Shown one piece after another: positions 58,355 through 64,000 of a stretch of DNA of 64,000 bases (positions within the stretch are counted from its first letter, which is position 1; each line of letters starts with the position of its first letter). The stretch comes from Betaproteobacteria bacterium HGW-Betaproteobacteria-9 (GTDB lineage Bacteria > Pseudomonadota > Gammaproteobacteria > Burkholderiales > Burkholderiaceae_C), in NCBI GenBank assembly GCA_002842215.1, contig PHCC01000015.1, positions 1 through 64,000 on the forward strand, written 5' to 3'. A model generated the notes under the pieces. The model made no database searches. It was given only the letters and a program-made list of their open reading frames with translations, and was not told the DNA's origin. The position numbers and the translations under genes were made by a program.

Positions 58355-58930
58355 ATGAAGCGATTTTTCACCTGTCTGGCCTTGTCGGTGGCGCTGGCCG
58401 GCTGCGGCGGCATTCCCCTGCGCTCCCTGCCCCGCCTGGTGCAGTTGTCCGAGTCCTTGCTGGAAGCCAACCCGGCCGAGTTCATGGTGGCGCTGCAGGT
58501 GGACTCGCGGCTGGTGCCGCCGCCGGGCGCTGTGCCCCTGTTGGTCGTGAAGCTCACGCCGCGCGAGCCCGGCGCGTTCGAACCCATCGACAAAAAGCTC
58601 CCGCTGCAACTGGCCGTGGCGTCAAGCGCCACACTGGGCCTGAAGGCACCGCCGGCCGGGCGGCGCTGGCTGCTCTACAGCATGCCCCCGGCCACGCAGG
58701 CCGAGCTGCGGCGCGTGCAGGCCTTCGTGCGGCAGGCGCAGGCCGCACCCGACAAGCAACGTGGCGGCAGCCTGGGCGTGGGGGTGGAGCAGGACTCGCT
58801 GGCGGTCTCCGACCCCGCGCTGTCGCGCACCCGCTGGGACACCTGGCTGCAGGTCCGCCGGAGCGAGGGCTTTTTCGAGGTCTGGTCCGGCACGCCCGAG
58901 CAATTGCGCCAGGCTGCGCAGAAGCGCTGA
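58355..58930 (+). CDS. Hypothetical lipoprotein
   Basis: 191 residues: a lipoprotein signal (CLALSVALAGCGG, lipid cysteine near residue 17), then an alpha/beta region (EFMVALQVDSRLV, VKLTPREPGAF) and a C-terminal WDTWLQVRRSEGFFEVW. Family not recognised. The 150 bases upstream are AT-rich, probably promoter, opposite the DUF2975 start. Confidence 0.6.
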   Translation: MKRFFTCLALSVALAGCGGIPLRSLPRLVQLSESLLEANPAEFMVALQVDSRLVPPPGAVPLLVVKLTPREPGAFEPIDKKLPLQLAVASSATLGLKAPPAGRRWLLYSMPPATQAELRRVQAFVRQAQAAPDKQRGGSLGVGVEQDSLAVSDPALSRTRWDTWLQVRRSEGFFEVWSGTPEQLRQAAQKR

Positions 58931-59050
58931 CCTCACCAGCGCCCCACGACGCGCACAGCGATGGCCCGAACCGCGGGCCATGTGCAACGCCGCCAGGGTC
59001 TTGCCGCCAGCACCCGACGCGCCACCGGGCGCCACGGATAATCGGCGCCC

Positions 59051-59524
59051 ATGGATTCCACACTTTCCCTCTTCCCCCTGGGCTGGCAGCACTACCTGCT
59101 GGGCGGTCTGTTCATTGGCGCCGGCGTGGCGCTGCTGTTCGTGTTCACCGGCCTGGTGGGCGGCATGAGTTCGGTGTTTTCCTCCACCTGGTCTTACCTG
59201 CTGCGCCAGCCCTACTTCCAGCAGGCGCGCTACACCGGCTCGCGCGGCTGGCGTCTGGTCTACGCGGCCGGGCTGGTGCTCGGTGCGCTGGTGTGGTGGC
59301 TGGGGTTTTCCGACGGCACGCCGCTCACCACCGAAGTCCCGGTGTGGGCCCTGCTGGTGGGCGGCTTTCTGGTGGGCTACGGCGCGCGGCTGGGCAATGG
59401 CTGCACCTCGGGTCACGGCATCTGCGGCCTGGGCTCGCTGCAATGGCCTTCGCTGCTGGCGGTGCTCACCTTCATGGCCACGGCCTTCATCACGGCCAAC
59501 CTCGTCGCGGGGTGGATGGTATGA
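59051..59524 (+). CDS. YeeE/YedE-family membrane half-transporter (first half)
   Basis: 157 residues with four to five helices; the family signature GNGCTSGHGICGL, with the conserved cysteines, is present. The full-length YeeE/TsuA protein imports thiosulfate through cysteine relay; here two short genes would make the two halves. The next gene starts in this stop codon (ATGA), so both are co-translated. The 120 bases before it hold no gene. Confidence 0.87.
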   Translation: MDSTLSLFPLGWQHYLLGGLFIGAGVALLFVFTGLVGGMSSVFSSTWSYLLRQPYFQQARYTGSRGWRLVYAAGLVLGALVWWLGFSDGTPLTTEVPVWALLVGGFLVGYGARLGNGCTSGHGICGLGSLQWPSLLAVLTFMATAFITANLVAGWMV

Positions 59525-60015
59525 GCGCCACGCAGGGACGTTCGCAAGCCAGCTCACACCGTAGCCCGGAGGGCGGAGGTGTTCCTGTGATTTCAGCGCC
59601 AAAAATGACGCTGGGCCAGTTCCTCGCCGTGCTCGCGGGTGGCGCGCTGTTCGGCTTTGGCCTGGCGCTGTCCACCATGGTGCGGCCCGAGGTGGTGCTG
59701 AGCTTTCTGCGCTTCCAGGACTTCGGGTTGATGCTGGTCATGGGCGGCGCGGTGGCGGTGACGCTGCTGGCCTACCTGCTGTTGCCCCGCCTGCTGGGGC
59801 AGCCCCTGCTGGGCGGCTATTTCCACCAGCATGTGGCTCACTGGAACCGCGACACGCTCGTGGGCTCGGCGCTGTTCGGTGTGGGCTGGGGCCTGTGTGG
59901 CGTGTGCCCCGGCCCGGCCATCGCCGGCCTGGGCACCGGCAACTGGAGCCTGCTGTGGGCGCTGGCCGGCATCGCGCTCGGCGCGCTGGTGCAGGGCCTG
60001 CGGGCGAAAGCCTGA
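59521..60015 (+). CDS. YeeE/YedE-family membrane half-transporter (second half)
   Basis: 164 residues with an N-terminal hydrophilic part of about 28 residues, then four helices. The motif GVGWGLCGVCPGPAIAGLGTG carries the second-half cysteines. Paired with the previous gene by a 4-base ATGA overlap. Sulfur compound uptake is inferred from the family. Confidence 0.87.
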   Translation: MSATQGRSQASSHRSPEGGGVPVISAPKMTLGQFLAVLAGGALFGFGLALSTMVRPEVVLSFLRFQDFGLMLVMGGAVAVTLLAYLLLPRLLGQPLLGGYFHQHVAHWNRDTLVGSALFGVGWGLCGVCPGPAIAGLGTGNWSLLWALAGIALGALVQGLRAKA

Positions 60016-60092
60016 CCGGCTCTCCCCGCGGCGCGGAACCAAAGCGTGGCCGGGCAGCTCCACCTGTTCCCAACCCATCGCATTCAGCCACC

Positions 60093-60563
60093 ATGCTCAG
60101 AACCCTGAAAGACCTGTTCGATGCCTTCACCGCCCCACCGGCCGGCCAGTCGCCCGCCGATGAGGCGCACGCCCTGCAGCTGGCCACGGCGGTGCTGCTG
60201 GTCGAGGTGATGCGGGCCGATCCGGCCATCACCGACGCGGAACGAGACGCGGTGCTGCTCGCGCTGCGGGGCAAGTTTTCACTCAGCGATGACGAGCTGG
60301 AGCGCCTGCTGGAGCTGGCCCACGAAACCGCCCACACCGCCTACGACTACCAGCGCTTCACCAGCCTGCTCAACGATCGCTTCACGCAGGCGCAGAAGGT
60401 GCGGGTGGTCGAGGCGATGTGGCAGGTGGCGTACGCCGACGACCACCTGGACGCGCACGAGAACCACGTCATCAGCAAGGTGGCCGGTCTGCTGCACGTG
60501 ACACACGGCGAATACATCGCGGCCAAGATGCGCGCCCGGGAAGCGGCCCAGCCGGCGCCCTGA
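60093..60563 (+). CDS. TerB-like protein
   Basis: 156 residues of helical TerB type: AVLLVEVMRADPAITDAERDA and the second half QVAYADDHLDAHENHVISKV have the conserved acidic sites of TerB, a cytoplasmic metal-binding helical domain often linked to envelope stress and tellurite. No other ter genes are nearby. The TGA stop is the first codon of an intergenic repeat. Confidence 0.85.
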   Translation: MLRTLKDLFDAFTAPPAGQSPADEAHALQLATAVLLVEVMRADPAITDAERDAVLLALRGKFSLSDDELERLLELAHETAHTAYDYQRFTSLLNDRFTQAQKVRVVEAMWQVAYADDHLDAHENHVISKVAGLLHVTHGEYIAAKMRAREAAQPAP

Positions 60564-60660
60564 TACGGTTTTGCATTCAAGCGTAGAACAAGGCGGGAGC
60601 CGCAGACAGTGCTGTAGCACGGCAAGGCGAACCAACGCAGTTATACGTTTGAAGGCGAAC
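60563..60660. repeat. Palindromic intergenic repeat after the terB-like gene
   Basis: TTTTGCATTCAAGCGTA near the left end and ATACGTTTGAAGGCGAA near the right are imperfect inverted ends. The centre includes the perfect hairpin GTGCT-GT-AGCAC (60609-60620) and repeats of AAGGCG. From memory this resembles a common betaproteobacterial intergenic repeat of about 100 bases; I cannot confirm copies elsewhere in this window. Confidence 0.65.
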
Positions 60661-60751
60661 TACGCGGCTTTGCACGTTGAGCGTCGCGCCTTTACCCGGG
60701 CGAAACAAGCGGCTGTCAGGATTCGCTCACCCCAACCCACCGGAGTCTTCC

Positions 60752-61255
60752 ATGAAATCCAGAGTCCTCATCAGTGCCCTTGTGGCCGCCACGCTCGGCC
60801 TCGGCTCGCTGTCGGCCTTTGCCCAGTCGAACGACCGGCGCACCGACAGGCACACCGACGTTCGCGTCGTCGTGCAACCGGTCCAGCACATCGAACGGCG
60901 CGACGACCGCCGAGATGACCGCATTGAACGCCGGGATGACCGCCGTGATGACCGCTTCGATCGCCGCAACGACCGTCGCGATGACCGTTTCGACCGCCGG
61001 GATGACCGCCGCGATGCACGCAACGACCGGCGCTTCCATAACAACCACCGCTACTACAACGCGCGCAGCCCCGAATTCCGCCGCGGTCACTACATCCCCT
61101 ATGAGTACCGCCATCGCCAGTACGTCGTGGTGGACTACCGTGGGCACCGCCTGGCACCGCCCCCGCGGGGTCACCAGTGGGTGCAGGTGGGCTCCGACTA
61201 CGTGCTGATCGCGATCACGACCGGCCTGATCGCCAACATCATCCTGAACCACTGA
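60752..61255 (+). CDS. RcnB-like periplasmic protein with Asp-Arg repeats
   Basis: 167 residues: a signal peptide (LISALVAATLGLGSLSAFAQ), a tandem Arg-Arg-Asp-Asp-Arg repeat (about 50-90, encoded by repeated 12-15-base units), then an RcnB-type domain (RRGHYIPYEYRHRQYVVVDY, then HQWVQVGSDYVLIAITTGLI). RcnB binds nickel/cobalt homeostasis factors in E. coli; here the role is uncertain. CGGAG lies 9 bases ahead of ATG 60752. Confidence 0.8.
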   Translation: MKSRVLISALVAATLGLGSLSAFAQSNDRRTDRHTDVRVVVQPVQHIERRDDRRDDRIERRDDRRDDRFDRRNDRRDDRFDRRDDRRDARNDRRFHNNHRYYNARSPEFRRGHYIPYEYRHRQYVVVDYRGHRLAPPPRGHQWVQVGSDYVLIAITTGLIANIILNH

Positions 61256-61351
61256 CACCTCCCGGGTGCCTGGGCATCGGGTGGCCACGCCCCCGGTGCC
61301 CGACGTCTGCGATGATGTCGGCCTCGCCAGGCCACACCTCGCCAACATCCC

Positions 61352-61936
61352 ATGAACCTCAGACACCTCTCACTCGCCGTTCTGGCCTCGTCCACGCTGC
61401 TGCTCGCGGCGTGCTCCAAAGAAGAGGCCGCTGCGCCGGCCGCAGCCACCGTGGCGCCGGCCCAGGCCTACGACGCGGTCGCCGCCAGCGCCAAGGGCTT
61501 CACCGTGGGCGCGCTGATGGGCGCCAACCCGGTCTATGTGCTCTTCGACCCGCAGTGCCCACATTGCAGTCAGCTGTGGAAAGCCAGCCAGCCGCTCAAC
61601 ACCAAGGTGAAGTTCGTCTGGGTGCCGGTGGCCATCATCGGCCCCAAGAGCCTGCCGCAAGGCGCCGCACTCATGCAGTCCAGCGACCCCGTGCAGGCCA
61701 TGAGTGCCCACGAAGCATCGCTGCTCGCCGGACAGGGCGGCATGTCGGCTTCGGCGAATGTGCCCGCCGACGTGGAAGCAGCGATCAAGTCCAACACGCA
61801 GTTGCTCGACAGCCTGGGCGCCGACGCGGTGCCCTTCATCGTGGCCAAGAACGCGCGCAACGGTCAGGTGGTGACCAAGGCCGGCGCGATGGCCACACCC
61901 GCGCTGGCGGAACTGCTCGGCGTGTCGGCCCCCTGA
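61352..61936 (+). CDS. Thioredoxin-fold lipoprotein with CPHC (DsbG-like)
   Basis: 194 residues: lipoprotein signal (STLLLAACSK), then a thioredoxin-like fold with VYVLFDPQCPHCSQLWKASQ (CPHC active site) and a late cis-Pro segment DAVPFIVAKN. The length and PQCPHC suggest a disulfide isomerase or reductase like DsbG, but without the DsbC-type dimerisation domain. Acts in the periplasm, tethered to a membrane. Single gene. Confidence 0.83.
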   Translation: MNLRHLSLAVLASSTLLLAACSKEEAAAPAAATVAPAQAYDAVAASAKGFTVGALMGANPVYVLFDPQCPHCSQLWKASQPLNTKVKFVWVPVAIIGPKSLPQGAALMQSSDPVQAMSAHEASLLAGQGGMSASANVPADVEAAIKSNTQLLDSLGADAVPFIVAKNARNGQVVTKAGAMATPALAELLGVSAP

Positions 61937-62023
61937 CGCTCCACCCGTCCTGTCAACCGGGGCAGCCGTGGCTTAACATCGGTATCCACCCGCCGCACAC
62001 AGCGGTCACCAACGGAGATTCCC

Positions 62024-62164
62024 ATGGGCAAAGAACAGCGCAACGAGAAGATGTCGAAGAAACCGAAGAAGGACACATCGGCCCCCAAGGGCCCGGTCAC
62101 TTCGGACCGCCCGACGCCCCCCGTCACCGCCGTGCTGCCGCGCGGCAAAGAGAAGAACAAGTGA
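62024..62164 (+). CDS. Small Lys-rich protein
   Basis: 46 residues: starts MGKEQRNEKMSKKPKKDTS and ends RGKEKNK. Highly basic, no fold predicted. GGAG 7 bases before the ATG supports translation. It precedes the DUF427 gene by 13 bases on the same strand, so probably an operon. Similar tiny basic proteins often accompany metabolic genes in this group; function unknown. Confidence 0.6.
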   Translation: MGKEQRNEKMSKKPKKDTSAPKGPVTSDRPTPPVTAVLPRGKEKNK

Positions 62165-62177
62165 CCCGGGGTTTCGC

Positions 62178-62459
62178 ATGAAAGCCACCTGGAACGGCGT
62201 CGTCGTGGCCGAGAGCGACGACACGGTGCTGGAGGAAGGCAACCACTACTTCCCCGAAAGCGCCCTCAACCGCGCTTACGTCACCTTCAGCAACCACCGC
62301 AGCAGTTGTCCCTGGAAGGGCCAGGCGAGCTATTACTCGCTGCTGGTCAACGGCGAACTCAACGCCGACGCAGCCTGGTACTACCCGGACCCGAAACCCG
62401 AAGCGGAACACATCCGCGGCCGCGTGGCGTTCTGGAAAGGCGTGAAGGTCGAAGCCTGA
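62178..62459 (+). CDS. DUF427 family protein
   Basis: 93 residues: KATWNGVVVAESDDTVLEEG, HYFPESALNRAYV, CPWKGQASYYSLLVNGE and AAWYYPDPKPEAEHIRGRVAFW match DUF427, a small beta-rich family without known function. It follows the Lys-rich gene by 13 bases; it converges on the sensor kinase gene. Confidence 0.9.
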   Translation: MKATWNGVVVAESDDTVLEEGNHYFPESALNRAYVTFSNHRSSCPWKGQASYYSLLVNGELNADAAWYYPDPKPEAEHIRGRVAFWKGVKVEA

Positions 62460-62495
62460 CGGGATCCCGTCGCGTGAGCCATCCGGCGTGGAGTT

Positions 62496-64000
62496 CTAGT
62501 CGCCCGCCTTGAACCGGGGCCAGCGCTGCAACAAGGCGCTCAGGGCCTCGGGATGGACCGGTTTTCTCAGATGGCCCAGCGTGTTCAGGCCATGCGCGCG
62601 GGCCAGCCGCTCGGCCGTGTCGATCACACGCTGATCGGGACCCACCACCAGCGCCAGGGCGCCAGCAAAGTGGATGCGCGCCAGGTGGCCGATCAGTTCA
62701 ACGCCGTCCATGTGGGGCATGTTGAGGTCGATCAGCAGCAACACCGGCGCGGTGTCGACAAGGTCCAGGCGCTCCAGCAAGCTGCCGCCTTCGGTGAAGC
62801 CCTCGCTCCCGCGCAGTCCCAGCGCCTGCAGCTGCTGTTGCAAGGCGCCGAGCTGCACGGGATCGTCGTCCACACAGATCACCCGCCCAACCGGATCGCC
62901 ACCGCCGGTTTGCAGGTGCCGGAAATGCCGGTGCACCGCATCCACCGCTTCGCCCAGCCCGGGCATCAGGCGGTGAATGGCATCACCGTCGTTGTCGCGC
63001 CCGGCGGTCTCCATGCTCTCAAACTGCTGGCCCACACCCAGCGCCCCCACCGCACGCGATGACGACTTCAGGCGGTGGGCGGTCATGCCCACGGCGCGCC
63101 AGTCTTCCGCGGCGACGGCGTGGGCGACTTCGGCCATGGCGGCGTCCAGGCTGCCAAGGTAGCGCTGGCGCAGTTCCAGCTGCACATCGGCTTCCGGTCC
63201 GACCAGGCGCTCCAGCGCCTGGTCATCAAACGCGGGCACATCGGTGCCCGGCTGCGGCACGGCAAACAGGTTGGGCTTCGAAGCGGGTGGCGGCGGCGCG
63301 GCCGTGGGCTGTGTTGCCTGTCCGAGCCAGTAGCGCAGCGTGTCCTGCAACAGGATCAGGGGCACGGGCTTGCTCAGGTAGCCGTCCATGCCCGCGGCCA
63401 GATACCGCCCGTCCTCGCTGCCCATCTGGTTGGCGGTGAGGGCGATCACGGGCAGGCGCCGCCCCGGGGCTTCCTCGCGGCGGATCGCGGCGGTGAGATC
63501 AAACCCGTTGAGCAGGGGCATGTGCAGGTCGGTGAGCAGCAGGCCGTAGCGCGCCGGGTCGGCGCGCCAGCGCGCCAGCGCCTCTTCGCCATCGCCCACC
63601 TGCTCCGAGACCAGGCCCATCAGGTCGAGCTGATGACCGATCACCTTGCGGTTGATCAGGTTGTCTTCCGCGACCAGGATGACGCGGCCCTGCGCCACCG
63701 CAAGAACACGGTCGACGGCATCGTGGCTGGGCACGAAGGCGGCTTGCTCTGGCTCGGACAGCAGGTCGGGCAACTCGCGCCCCGTGGCCAGCAGCACCGC
63801 GCGCAACAGTTGCATGCAACGCAGCCCTTCGCCATCGAGCTCCACGCGCCCGGGCCCGAGTTTGCGCAACTCGGTCTGCATGCCACGGCACACCTCCACG
63901 CGGGGCAGGTGGGCAACCAGGGCACCGTCCGTTTCGGCGCCCGGCGCCATCAGTCCGCGGTCCAGGATCCACACCACGTTCTCGCTGGCGTCCGCCGCCG
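62496..64000 (-). CDS. Hybrid sensor kinase with two receivers and Hpt domain (partial)
   Basis: The gene enters from the right edge, so its start and histidine kinase core are missing. Visible parts in order: the end of a linker or kinase domain, a receiver (VILVAEDNLINRKVIGHQLD, Asp in LLLTDLHMPLLNGFDL, Lys in GYLSKPVPL), an Hpt domain (AHRLKSSSRAVGA with the phospho-His), and a second receiver (VICVDDDPVQLG, LLIDLNMPHMDGVEL). This is the BarA/EvgS-like phosphorelay type. The signal is unknown. Confidence 0.87.
   Translation of the reverse strand, partial: AADASENVVWILDRGLMAPGAETDGALVAHLPRVEVCRGMQTELRKLGPGRVELDGEGLRCMQLLRAVLLATGRELPDLLSEPEQAAFVPSHDAVDRVLAVAQGRVILVAEDNLINRKVIGHQLDLMGLVSEQVGDGEEALARWRADPARYGLLLTDLHMPLLNGFDLTAAIRREEAPGRRLPVIALTANQMGSEDGRYLAAGMDGYLSKPVPLILLQDTLRYWLGQATQPTAAPPPPASKPNLFAVPQPGTDVPAFDDQALERLVGPEADVQLELRQRYLGSLDAAMAEVAHAVAAEDWRAVGMTAHRLKSSSRAVGALGVGQQFESMETAGRDNDGDAIHRLMPGLGEAVDAVHRHFRHLQTGGGDPVGRVICVDDDPVQLGALQQQLQALGLRGSEGFTEGGSLLERLDLVDTAPVLLLIDLNMPHMDGVELIGHLARIHFAGALALVVGPDQRVIDTAERLARAHGLNTLGHLRKPVHPEALSALLQRWPRFKAGD

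Noticed and set aside
57733..59520. N-terminal part of a 760-codon frame ending in the second YeeE half
   Set aside because: Only the part after 59521 has coding quality; the earlier part is opposite or out of frame to other genes.

Overview
The window looks like chromosomal DNA of a GC-rich betaproteobacterium. I infer the Comamonadaceae, possibly Hydrogenophaga-like, from GC-rich codon use, the gene families present and the type of intergenic repeats. I found no rRNA, tRNA, CRISPR array, integrase or transposase. The right edge cuts one gene, a multidomain sensor kinase.

Layout. 0-0.46 kb is a GC-rich mosaic of inverted repeats. 0.46-8.84 kb is a complete histidine-utilisation cluster: divergent repressor hutC, a membrane transporter, then hutU-hutH-hutD-hutI-hutG. 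The last four junctions are ATGA overlaps, so histidine would be degraded through urocanate, imidazolonepropionate and formiminoglutamate to glutamate and formamide. 8.9-15.4 kb holds a HipA/YjjJ-type kinase, a DUF924 protein, a KefF/KefC-like potassium efflux pair and a glutaminase. 15.5-17.3 kb is a lipoprotein plus a GH19-type peptidoglycan hydrolase. glnS follows at 17.3-19.1 kb.

19.15-26.8 kb is accessory DNA. It starts with an AT-rich island: an sce7726-like gene converging on a GNAT-ImmA/IrrE-beta protein operon. The island ends at a decayed copy of the C-terminus of a UvrD-like helicase. Then come an intact NERD-helicase/NYN-OST-HTH/79-residue operon and a divergent wHTH-nucleotidyltransferase/HEPN pair. 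This looks like a defence or toxin-antitoxin neighbourhood.

26.9-64 kb is mostly ordinary single genes: cheV, rhodanese, glutathione transferase beside a broken YafY-type regulator, pcp, peptidases, LysR/EamA, rluE, an SRAP protein, VIT, aldo/keto reductase, L,D-transpeptidase, TTC38-like/AraC, an LRR-kinase, split YeeE/YedE halves and RcnB-like proteins. A second lipoprotein/cell-wall hydrolase pair lies at 31.7-33.1 kb. Its hydrolase has a C-terminal domain resembling that of the first pair. The best candidate for an under-described system is this duplicated arrangement of lipoprotein immunity gene, hydrolase effector and shared export-like tail. The 19-27 kb island is second.
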